DNA of 64,000 nt, taken from contig CM018052.1 of assembly GCA_008638375.1 (NCBI GenBank), positions 17,239,950 through 17,303,949 on the forward strand, given 5' to 3'. Positions 1 to 11,223 of the stretch are shown here, piece by piece (the stretch's first letter is position 1; each line of letters opens with the position of its first letter). A model generated the notes under the pieces. It ran no database searches. It worked only from the letters and a program-made list of their open reading frames with translations, and was not told the origin of the DNA. Position numbers and translations under genes: made by a program. Source of the stretch: Nyssa sinensis (Eukaryota > Streptophyta > Magnoliopsida > Cornales > Nyssaceae).

Positions 1-3000
1 GTGCCGTAAGTTCGTGCAAGTCTATTTTATCATTTTTGAGGTGGGTGATGAGGTTTTCGTGTAGATAGGCCTATAACCGGCATTTTGGTCTGTCAAAATT
101 CCAAAATGGGCCCTTTCGGAGCTGAAACTTGCAGAAGCTTCAAACCGGACATCCGAACTGAGTGCCGTAAGTTCATGGAAGTCTATTTTATCATTTTTGA
201 GGTGTGTTATGTGGTTTCAGTGTATTTAGGCCGATATTCGGCATTTTGGTCTGTCAAAACCCTAAAATAGGCCTTTTTAAAGCTGAAACTTGCATAAGTT
301 TCAAACCGGTCATCCGAACCGAGTGACGTAAGTTCGTGCAAGTCTATTTTATCATTGGTGAGGTGTGTGGTGGGGTTTCAGTGTGGTTAGGCTGAGAATC
401 AGCATTTCGATCTGTCAAAACTCCAAAATAGGCCTTTTTGGAGTTGAAACTTGCATAAGTTTTAAACCGGACAACCGAACTGAGTGCCGTAAGTTCGTCC
501 AAGTCTATTTTATCATTTGTGAGGATTTTGATGGGGTTTCGATGTAGTTAGGGCGATAACCGGCATTTTGTTTTGTCAAAACTCCAGAATGGGCCTTTTT
601 AGAGCTGAAACTTGCATAAGTTTCAAACCGGGCATCCGAACTAAGTGCCGTAAGTTCGTGCAAGTCTATTTTATCATTTTTGAGGTGTGTGATGTGGTTT
701 CGGTGTATTTAGGCTGATATCCGGCATTTTGGTCTCTGAAAACCCAAAAATAGGCCTTTTTGGAGCTGAAACTTACATAAGTTTCAAACCGGACATCCAA
801 ACCGAGTGCCGTAAGTTTGTGCAAGTCTATACTATCATTTTTCATGTGTGTGATGGGGTTTCAGTGTGGTTAGGCTGAGAATCAGCATTTCGGTCTGTCA
901 AAACTCCAAAATAGGCCTTTTTGGAGTTGAAACTTGCATAAGTTTTAAACCGGTCATCCGAACCGAGTGACGTATGTTCGTGCAAGTCTATTTTATCATT
1001 GGTGAGGTGTGTGATGGGGTTTCAGTGTAGTTAGGCTGAGAATCAGCATTTCGGTCTGTCAAAACTCCAAAATAGGCCTTTTTGGAGTTGAAACTTGCAT
1101 AAGTTTTAAACCGGACAACCGAACTGAGTGCCGTAAGTTCGTCCAAGTCTATTTTATCATTTGTGAGGAGTGTGATGGGGTTTCGATGTAGTTAGGGTGA
1201 TAACCGGCATTTTGTTCTGTCAAAACTCCAAAATGGGCCTTTTTAGAGCTGAAACTTGCATAAGTTTCAAACCGGGCATCCGAACTAAGTGCCATAAGTT
1301 CGTGCAAGTCTATTTTATCATTTTTGAGGTGTGTGATGTGGTTTCGGTGTATTTAGGCTGATATCCGGCATTTTGGTCTCTCAAAACCCCAAAATAGGCC
1401 TTTTTGGAGCTGAAACTTGCATAAGTTTCAAACAGGACATCCAAAGCGAGTGCCGTAAGTTTGTGCAAGTCTATATTATCATTTGTGATGTGTGTGATGG
1501 GGTTTCAGTGTAATTAGGCCGATATCCGGCATTTTGGTTTGTCAAAACCCCAAACTAGGCATTTTTGAAGCTGAAACTTGCATAAGTTTCAAACCGGGCA
1601 TCCAAACCGAGTGACGTAACTTCGTGCAAGTCTATTTTATCATTTGTGAGGTGTGTGATGGGGTTTCGGTGTAGTTAGGCCGATATCCGGTATTTTGGTC
1701 TGTCAAAACCCCAAAATAGGCCATTTTGAAGCATAAACTTGCATAAGTTTCAAACCGGGCATCCGAACCGAGTGACGTAAGTTGTGCAAGTCTATTTTAT
1801 CATTTGTGAGGTGTGTGATGGGGTTTCAGTGTGGTTAGGCTGATAATCGGCATTTTGGTCTGCCAAAACTCCTAAATAGGCCTTTTTGGAGCTGAAACTT
1901 GCATAAGTTTTAAACCAGACAACTGAACTGAGTGCCGTAAGTTCGTGCAACTCTATTTTATCATTTTTGAGGAGTGTGATGGGGTTTTGGTGTAGTTAGG
2001 CCGATAACCGGCATTTTGGTCTGTCAAAACTCCAAAATGGGCCTTTTTAGAGCTGAAACTTGCATAAGTTTCAAATCGGGCATCCAAAACGAGTGCCGTA
2101 AGTTCGAGGAAGTCTATTTTATCATTTTTGAGGTGTGTGATGTGGTTTCGGTGTATTTAGGCCGATATCCGGCATTTTGGTCTCTCAAAACCCCAAAATA
2201 AGCCTTTTGAAGTTGAAACTTGCATAAGTTTCCAACCGGGACATCCGAACCGAGTGCCGTAAGTTCTTGCAAGTCTATTTTATCATTTGTAAGGTGGGTG
2301 ATGGGGTTTCGGTGTGGTTAGGCTGATAATCGGCATTTTGGTCTATCAAAACACAAAAATGGGCCTTTTTGGAGCTAAAACTTGCATAAGTTTCAAACCG
2401 GGCATCCGAACCGAGTGACGTAACTTCGTGCAAGTCTATTTTATCATTTGTGAGGTGTGTGATGGGGTTTCAGTGTGGTTAGGCGGAGAATCAGTATTTC
2501 GGTCTGTCAAAACTCCAAAATAGGCCTTTTTTGAGTTGAAACCTGCATAAGTTTTAAACCGAACAACCGAACAGAGTGCCGTACGTTCGTGCAAGTCTAT
2601 TTTATCATTTGTGAGGAGTGTGATGGGGTTTCGACGTAGTTACGCCGATAACCGGCATTTTGGTTTGTCAAAACTCCAAAATGGGCCTTTTTAGAGCTGA
2701 AACTTGCATAAGTTTCAAACCGGGCATCCGAACCAAGTGTCGTAAGTTCGTGCAAGTCTATTTTATCATTTTTGAGGTGTGTGATGTGGTTTCAGTATAT
2801 TCAGGCTGATATCCGGCATTTTAGTCTCTCAAAACCCAAAAATAGGCCTTTTTGGAGCTGAAACTTGCATAAGTTTCAAACCGGACATCCAAACCGAGTG
2901 CCGTAAGTTTGTGCAAGTCCGTATTATCATTTGTGATGTTTGTGATGGGGTTTTAGTATAGTTAGGCCGATATCCGGCATTTTGGTTTGTCAAAACCCCA

Positions 3001-6000
3001 AACTAGGCCTTTTTGAAGCTGAAACTTGCATAAGTTTCTAACCGGGCATCCGAACCGAGTGACGTAACTTCGTGCAAGTCTATTTTATCATTTGTGATGT
3101 GTGTGATGGGGTTTTGGTCTAGTTAGGCCGATATTCGGCATTTTGGTCTGTCAAAACCCCAAAATAGGCCTTTTTGAAGCTGAAACTTGCATAAGTTTCA
3201 AACCGGGCATCTGAACCGAGTGACGTAACTTCGTGCAAGTCTATTTTATCATTTGTGAGGTGTGTGATGGGGTTTCAGTGTGGTTAGGCTGATAATCAGC
3301 ATTTTGGTCTGCCAAAACTCCAAAATAGGCCTTTTTGGAGCTGAAACTTGCATAAGCTTTAAACCGGACAACTGAACTGAGTGCCGTAAGTTCGTTCAAG
3401 TCTATTTTACCATTTTTGAGGAGTGTGATGGGGTTTTGGTGTAGTTAGGCCGATAACCGGCATTTTGGTCTGTCAAAACTCCAAAATGGGCCTTTTTAGA
3501 GCTGAAACTTGCATAACTTTCAAACCGGGCATCCGAACCGAGTGACGTAACTTTGTGCAAGTCTATTTTATCATTTGTGAGGTGTGTGATGTGGTTTCAG
3601 TATATTCAGGCTGATATCCGGCATTTTGGTCTCTCGAAACCCCAAAATAGGCCTTTTTGGAGCTGAAACTTGCATAAGTTTCAAACTGGACATCCAAACC
3701 GAGTGCCGTAAGTTTGTGTAAGTGCATATGATCATTTGTGATGTGTGGGATGGGGTTTCAGTGTAGTTAGGCTGATATCCGGCATTTTGGTCTGTCAAAA
3801 CCCCAAACTAGGCCTTTTTGAAGCTGAAACTTGCATAAGTTTCAAACTGGGCATCCGAACCGAGTGACGTAACTTCGTGCAAGTCTATTTTATCATTTGT
3901 GATGTGTGTGATGCAGTTTTGGTGTAGTTAGGCCGATATCTGGCATTTTGGTCTGTCAAAACCCCAAAATAAGCCTTTTTGAAGCTGAAACTTGCATAAG
4001 TTTCAAACCGGGCATCCGAACCGAGTGACGTAACTTCGTGCAAGTCTATTTTATCATTTGTGAGGTGGTGATAGGGTTTCAGTGTGGTTAGGTTGATAAT
4101 CAACATTTTGGTCTGCCAAAACTCCAAAATAGGCCTTTTTGGAGCTGAAACTTGCATAAGTTTTAAACCGAAAAACTGAACTGAGTGCCGTATGTTCGTG
4201 CAAGTCTATTTTATCATTTTTGGGGTGTGTGATGTGGTTTCGGTGTATTTAGGCCAATATCCGGCATTTTGGTCTCTCAAAACCCCAAAATAGACCTTTT
4301 TGAAGTTGAAACTTGCATAAGTTTCAAACCGGGGCATCCGAACCGAGTGCCGTAAGTTCTTGCAAGTCTATTTTTTCATTTGTAAGGTGGGTGATGGGGT
4401 TTTGGTGTGGTTAGGCTGATAATCGGCATTTTGGTCTATCAAAACTCCAAAATTGGCCTTTTTAGAGCTGAAACTTGCATAAGTTTCAAACCGGACATCC
4501 GAACCGAGTGCCGTAAGTTTGTACAAGTCTATATTATCATTTGTGATGTGTGTGATGAGGTCTCACTGTAGTTAGACCAATAACCGGCATTTTGGTTTGT
4601 CAAAACTCCTAAATGGGCCTTTTCGGAGCTGAAACTCGCAGAAGTTTCAAACCGAACATCCGAACCGAGTGCCGTAAGTTCATGCACGTCTATTTTATCA
4701 TTTTTGAGGTGTGTTATGTGGTTTCAGTGTATTTAGGCCGATATCTGGCATTTTGGTCTGTCAAAACCCTAAAATAGGCCTTTTTAAAGCTGAAACTTGT
4801 ATAAGTTTCAAACCGGGCATCCGAACCAAATGATATCAGTTCGTGCAAGCCTATTTTATCATTTCTGAATTGTGCGATGGGGTTTCAGTGTGGTTAGGCT
4901 GAGAATCATTATTTCGGCCTGTCAAAACTCCAAAATAGGCCTTTTTGGAGCTGAAACTTGCATAAGTTTTAAACTGGACAATCGAACTGAGTGCCGTAAG
5001 TTCGTGCAAGTCTATTTTATCATTTGTGAGGAGTGTGATGGGGTTTCGATGTAGTTAGGCCGATAACCGGCATTTTGGTCTGTCAAAAGCCCAAAATAAG
5101 CCTTTTTGAAGCTGAGACTTGCAGAAGTTTCAAACCAGGCATCCGAACCGAGTGACGTAAGTTCATGCAAGTCTATTTTATCATTTGTGATGTGTGATAT
5201 GGGGTTTCGGTGTAGTTAGGCCGATATCCGGCATTTTGGTTTGTTAAAACCCCAAAATAGGCCTTTTTGAGGTTAAAACTTGCATAAGTTTCAAACCGGG
5301 CATCCGAACCGAGTTACGTAAGTTCGTGCAAGTCTATTTTATCATTTGTGAGGTGTGTGATGGGGTTTGAGTGTGGTTAGGCTGATAATCAGCATTTTGG
5401 TCTGCCAAAACTCTTAAATAGGCCTTTTTGGTGCTAAAACTTGCATAAGTTTTAAACAGGACAACCGAACTGAGTGCCATAAGTTCGTACAAGTTTGTTT
5501 TATCATTTTTAATGAATGTGATGAGGTTTTGGTGTAGTTAGGCCGATAACCGGCATTTTGGTCCGTCAAAACTCCAAAATGGGCCTTTTTAGAGCTGAAA
5601 CTTGCATAAGTTTCAAACCGGGCATCCGAACTAAGTGCCGTAAGTTCGTGCAAGTCTATTTTATCATTTTTGAGGTGTGTGATGTGGTTTCGGTGTGTTT
5701 AGGCCGATATCCGGCATTTTGGTCTGTCAAAACCCCAAAATAGGCGTTTTCTTGATGTTTAAACTTGCATAACTTTCAAACCGGGCATCCGAACCGAGTG
5801 CAGTAAGTTCGTGCAAGTCTATTTTATCATTTTTGAGGTGTGTGATGGGGTTTCGATGCAGTTAGGTTGATAATCGGCATTTTGGTCTATCAAAACTCCA
5901 AAATGGGCCTTTTGGAGTTGAAACTTGCATAAGTTTCAAACCGGACATTCGAACCGAGTGTCGTAAGTTTGTGCAAGTGTATATTATCATTTGTGATGTG

Positions 6001-9000
6001 TGTGATGAGGTTTCCGTGTAGTTAGGCCAATAACCGGCATTTTGGTCTGTCAAAACTTCAAAATGGGCCTTTTCGGAGCTGAAACTTGCAGAAGTTTCAA
6101 ACCGGACATCCGAACCGTGTTCCGTATGTTCGTGCAAGTCTATTTTATCATTTTTGAGGTGTGTTATGTGGTTTCAGTGTTTTTAGGCCGATATCCGGCA
6201 TTTTGGTCTGTCAAAACCCTAAAATAGGTCTTTTTAAAGTTTAAACTTGCATAAGTTTCAAACCGAGCATCCGAACCGAGTGACGTAAGTTCGTGCAAGT
6301 CTATTTTATCATTTGTGAGGTGTGTGATGGGGTTTCGGTGTGGTTAGGCTGATAATCGGTATTTTGGTCTATCAAAACTCCAAAATGGGCCTTTCGGAGC
6401 TGAAACTTGCATAAGTTTCAAACCGGACATCCGAACCGAGTGCCGTAAGTTTGTGCAAGTCTATATTATCATTTTTGATGTGTGTGATGAGGTTTCCGTA
6501 TAGTTAGGCCAATAACCGGCATTTTGGTCTATCAAAACTACAAAATAGGTCATTCCGGAGCTGAAACTTGCAGAAGTTTCAAAGCGGACATCCGAACCGA
6601 GTGCCGTAAGTTCGTGCAAGTCTATTGTATCATTTGTGAGGTGGGTGATGGGGTTTCGGTGTGGTTAGGCTGATAATCGGCATTTTGGTCTATCAAAACT
6701 CCAAAATGGGCCTATTTGGAGCTGAAACTTGCACAACTTTCAAACTGGACATCCAAACCGAGTGCCGTAAGTTTGTGCAAGTATATATTATCATTTGTGA
6801 TGTGTGTGAGGGAGTTTCGGATTATTTAGGCCAATAACCAACATTTTGGTCTCTCAAAACTCCAAAATGGGCCTTTTCGGAGCTGAAACTTGGGTAGTTT
6901 CAAACCGGACATCCGAACCGAGTGCCGTAAGTTCGTGCAAGTCCATTTTATCATTTTTGAGGTGTGTGATGTGGTTTTGGTGTATTTAGGCTGATATCCG
7001 GCATAATGGTCTCTCAAAACCCCAAAATAGGCCTTTTTGAAGCTGAAACTTGCATAAGTTTCATACCGGGCATCCGAACAGAGTGACGTAAGTTCGTGCA
7101 AGTCTATTTTATCATTTGTGAGGTGTGTGATGGGGTTTTAGTGTGGTTAGGCTGATAACCAGCATTTTGGTCTGCCAAAACTCCAAAATAGGCCTTTTTG
7201 GAGCTGAAACTTGCATAAGTTTTAAATCAGACAACCGAATTGATTGCCGTAAGTTCGTGCAAGTCTATATTATCATTTGTGATGTGTGTGATGAGGTTTT
7301 CGTGTAGTTAGGCCAATAACCGGCATTTTGGTCTGTCGAAACTCCAAAATGGGCCTTTTCGGAGCTGAAACTTGCAGAAGTTTCAAACCGGACATCCGAA
7401 CCGAGTACCGTAAGTTCGTGCAAGTCTATTTTATCATATTTGAGGTGTTATGTGGTTTCAGTGTATTTAGGCCGATATCCGGCATTTTGGTCTGTCAAAA
7501 CCCTAAAATAGGCCTTTTTAAAGCTGAAATTTGCATAAGTTTCAAACCGGGCATCCGAACCGAGTGACGTCAGTTTGTGCAAGTCTATTTTATCATTTTT
7601 GAGGTGTGTGATGTGGTTTTGGTGTATTTAGGCCGATATCCGGTATTTTGGTCTGTCAAAACCCCAAAATAGGCCTTTTTGAAGTTGAAACATGCATAAC
7701 TTTCAAACCGGGCATCCGAACCGAGTGCCGTATGTTCGTGTAAGTCTATTTTATCATTTGTGATGTGTGTGATGGGGTTTCAGTGTGGTTAGGCTGATAA
7801 TCGGCATTTTGGTCTTTCAAAACTCCAAAATGGGCCTTTTGCAGCTAAAACTTGCATAAGTTTCAAACCGAACATCCGAACCGAGTGCCGTAAGTTTGTG
7901 CAAGTCTATATTATCATTTTTAAGGTGTGTGTTGTGGTTTCAGTGTCGTTAGGCTGATAATCAGCATTTTGGTCTGCCAAAACTCCAAAATAGGCCTTTT
8001 TGGCGCTGAAACTTGCATAAGTTTTAAACCGAAAAATTGAACTGAGTGCCTTAAGTTCGTTCAAGTCTGTTTTATCATTTTTGAAGAATGTGATGGGGTT
8101 TTGGTGTAGTTAGGCCGATAACCGGCATTTTGGTCTGTCAAAACACCAAAATGGGCCTTTTTAGAGCTGAAACTTGCATAAGTTTCAAACCGGGCTTCCG
8201 AACCAAGAGCCGTAAGTTCGTGCAAGTCTATTTTATCATTTTGGAGGTGTGTGATGTGGTTTTGGTGTATTTAGGCCGATATCCGGCATTTTGGTCTGTC
8301 AAAACCCCAAAATAGGCCTTTTTGAAGTTGAAACTTGCATAACTTTCAAATCGGGCATCCGAACCGAGTGCCGTAAGTTTGTGCAAGTCTACATTATCAT
8401 TTGTGATGTGTGTGATGAGGTTTCCATGTAGTTAGGCCAATAACTGGTATTTTCGTCTGTCAAAACTCCAAAATGGGCCTTTTCGGAGCTGAAACTTGCA
8501 GAAGTTTCAAACCGGACATCCGAACCGAGTGCCGTATGTTCGTGCAAGTCTATTTTATCATTTTTGAGGTGTGTTATGTGGTTTCAGTGTATTTAGGCCG
8601 ATATCCAGCATTTTGGTCTGTCAAAACCCTAAAATAGGCCTTTTTAAAGCTGAAACTTGCATAAGTTTCAAACCGGGCATCCGAACCGAGTGACGTAAGT
8701 TCGTGCAAGTCTATTTTATCATTTGTGAGGTGTGTGATGGGGTTTCGGTGTGGTTAGGCTGATAATCGGTATTTTGGTCTATCAAAAATCCAAAATGGGC
8801 CTTTTGGAGCTGAAACTTGCATAAGTTTCAAACCGGACATCCGAACCGAATGCCAGAAGTTTGTGCAAGTCTATATTACCATTTGGGATGTGTGTGATGA
8901 GGTTTCCGTGTAGTTAGGCCAATAACCGGCATTTTGGTCTATCAAGACTCCAAAATAGGCCATTTCGGGGCTGAAACTTGCAGAAGTTTCAAAACGGACA

Positions 9001-10160
9001 TTCGAACCGAGTGCCATAAGTTCGTGCAAGTCTATTTTATCATTTTTGAGGTGGGTGATGGGGTTTTGGTGTGGTTAGGCTGATAATCGGCATTTTGGTC
9101 TATCAAAACTCCAAAATGGGCCTTTTTGGAGCTGAAACTTGCACAACTTTCAAACTGGACATCCGAATCGAGTGCCGTAAGCTTGTGCAAGTCTATATTA
9201 TCATTTGTGATGTGTGTGATGGAGTTTTAGATTAGTTAGGCCAATAACCAGCATTTTGGTTTCTCAAAACTCCAAAATGGGCCTTTTCGGAGCTGGAACT
9301 TGCAGTAGTTTTAAATCGGACATCCAAACTGAGTGCCGTAAGTTCGTGCAAGTCTATTTTATCATTTGTGAGGTGTGTGATGGGGTTTCGGTGTGGTTAG
9401 GCTGATAATCGGTATTTTGGTCTATCAAAAATCCAAAATGGGCCTTTTGGAGCTGAAACTTGCATAAGTTTCAAACCGGACATCCGAACCGAGTGCCGTA
9501 AGTTTGTGCAAGTCTATATTATCATTTGTGATGTATGTGATGAGGTTTCCGTGTAGTTAGGCCAATAACCGGCATTTTGGTCTATCAAGACTCCAAAATA
9601 GGCCATTTCGGGGCTGAAAGTTGCAGAAGTTTCAAAACGGACATCCAAACCGAGTGCCATAAGTTCGTGCAAGTCTATTTTATCATTTGTGAGGTGGGTG
9701 ATGGGGTTTCGGTGTGGTTAGGCCGATAATCGGCATTTTGGTCTATCAAAACTCCAAAATGGGCCTTTTTGGAGCTGAAACTTGCTCAACTTTCAAACTG
9801 GACATCCGAATCGAGTGCCGTAAGCTTGTGCAAGTCTATATTATCATTTGTGATGTGTGTGATGGAGTTTCAGATTAGTTAGGCCAATAACCAGCATTTT
9901 GGTCTCTCAAAACTCCAAAATGGGCATTTTCGGAGCTGGAACTTGCAGTAGTTTCAAACCGGACATCCGAACCGAGTGCCGTAAGTTCGTGCAAGTCTAT
10001 TTTATCATTTGTGAGGTGTGTGATGGGGTTTTGGTGTGGTTAGGCTGATAATCGGTATTTTGGTCTATCAAAAATCCAAAATGGGCCTTTTGGAGCTGAA
10101 ACTTGCATAAGTTTCAAACCGGACATCCGATCCGAGTGCCGTAAGTTTGTGCAAGTCTAA
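1..10160 (+). repeat. 161-bp satellite array, about 63 monomers
   Basis: Head-to-tail tandem repeat with a unit of 160-162 bp: the word gtgccgtaag (or gtgacgtaag) recurs at about 1, 162, 323 and 483 and so on to the end. Each monomer has the blocks 'gtgcaagtctattttatcat', a variable 'gtgtagttaggccgatatc' block, 'ggcattttggtctgtcaaaa', 'aggcctttttggagc', and an inverted repeat TGAAACTT-GCAT-AAGTTTCA. Monomers differ by scattered substitutions and 1-2-bp indels. The array begins outside the window and ends at about 10160 where it meets CACTA transposase sequence. Short open frames of 60-90 codons inside it are by-products of the repeat and not genes. Confidence 0.97.
8720..10140 (+). repeat. 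Tetrameric higher-order repeat (~643 bp) inside the first satellite array
   Basis: The last part of the array repeats in blocks of four monomers. The variant 'ctatcaaaaatccaaaatgg' recurs near 8780, 9422 and 10066. The 'catttcggggctgaaa' variant recurs near 8961 and 9604, and the 'agattagttaggccaataac' variant near 9230 and 9873. All spacings are about 643 bp, that is 4 x 161. Neighbouring monomers differ from each other much more than monomers one block apart, which is the signature of higher-order duplication. Confidence 0.85.
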
Positions 10161-11218
10161 CCGGGCTTTAACTGTATCCAAAATGGGCCTTATTCTCAAC
10201 TCCTGCAAGTCCAACCGGGCTTTAACTGTATCCTTCGTCTTCCCTTCAATGTTCATTACAGTTCCCAGCACATTATCACAAATGTTCTTCTCGATGTGTA
10301 TGACATCCAAATTGTGCCTTAATTTAAGGGTCTCCTAGTACGGTAAATCAAAAAATATGCTCTTTTTCATCCAATTTAAGTCCACATCAGTACGCTTCCT
10401 TTTCTTAGTACCCGGTATCTTCCCAAACCTCACTGGTTGGATGACTGCCAATTGCGCTAACACGTCTTTGCCAGAAAATAATGGAGGTGACAATATGAGC
10501 TCAATTTTCCATCAAACAGATGCTTCTGCCGATTTTTCTAGCCATGTGATGGCGGTAGAAAACGACGACAGCACATGTAGCATATCTTCTTCCCATTGGA
10601 CAAATGTAGGGAACATGAATCCTTATTGCAAACCGGACATGCAAAATACTCCTTAGTGCTCCATCCAAACAAGTTCTCGTATGTTGGAAAGTCATTTATG
10701 GTCTACAGTAACGCTGCATGCAATTGAAATGTCTCATTCTTAGAAACGTCGTATGCCTCCACTCCCACCTCCCACAATTCCTTCAACTCGTCCACTAAAG
10801 GACGCAAGTATACATCAATTTCATTATCAGGAGACTTCGGCCCTGGAATAAGCAATGACATAAAGATAATGGTTCTTTCATACATTTCCACGGTGGCAAG
10901 TTATACGGTACAAGCAACACCGGCCACATGCTATAGGCATTACTCATGTCACTGAACGGGTTGAAACCGTCGCTAGGCAGCCCAAGTCGTACATTACGCG
11001 GCTCATTTGCAAACCATTCATGATTTGTATCAAACTCAGTCCAAGTTTGTGAATCTACCGGATGCCTACATACATTTTCCTCAGCAACATGCTTCTCCTT
11101 ATGCCACCGCATATCTTCTGCCGTCTTCTGAGACATGTACAACCTTTGTAGCCTCGGTTTTAAGGGAAAATATCTCAGCACCTTGTGCGGAATTGTCTTG
11201 CTCTTTCCTTCATTCAGC
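10160..11218 (-). pseudogene. CACTA transposase (TNP2, Transposase_21), middle part, element 1
   Basis: Minus-strand translation gives the TNP2 core. 11229-10795 encodes a segment with the motifs 'RLQRLYMSQKTAEDMRWH', 'DSQTWTEFDTNHEWFANEP' and 'GLPSDGFNPFSDMSNAYSMW'. 10891-10703 continues it in another frame ('DVYLRPLVDELKELWEVGVE'), because element 1 lacks one base near 10873 relative to element 2. 10310-10200 carries 'DVIHIEKNICDNVLGT'. Frames between 10357 and 10700 are further disrupted. TNP2/TnpD is the family that cuts CACTA ends. At the 5' side the gene is interrupted by the gypsy insertion, and at the 3' side it is fused to satellite DNA. Not functional. Confidence 0.88.
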
Positions 11219-11223
11219 TTGTA

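Noticed and set aside
1..10160. A CRISPR-like regular repeat pattern
   Set aside because: There are no unique spacers: the whole 161-bp unit is repeated, and the setting is a plant genome.
1..10160. A centromeric satellite block
   Set aside because: Unit length near nucleosome size is suggestive, but the array joins transposase sequence and a sister array is inside a CACTA element. Nothing in the window shows centromere function.
85..10310. Many open frames of 60-99 codons on both strands in the satellite array
   Set aside because: They repeat the same peptide at 161-bp steps, shift frame with 1-bp indels, and have no start context or known domain.
10068..10310. An 80-codon fusion of transposase and satellite translation as a new gene
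   Set aside because: It is the chance product of the junction; the satellite part has no coding history.
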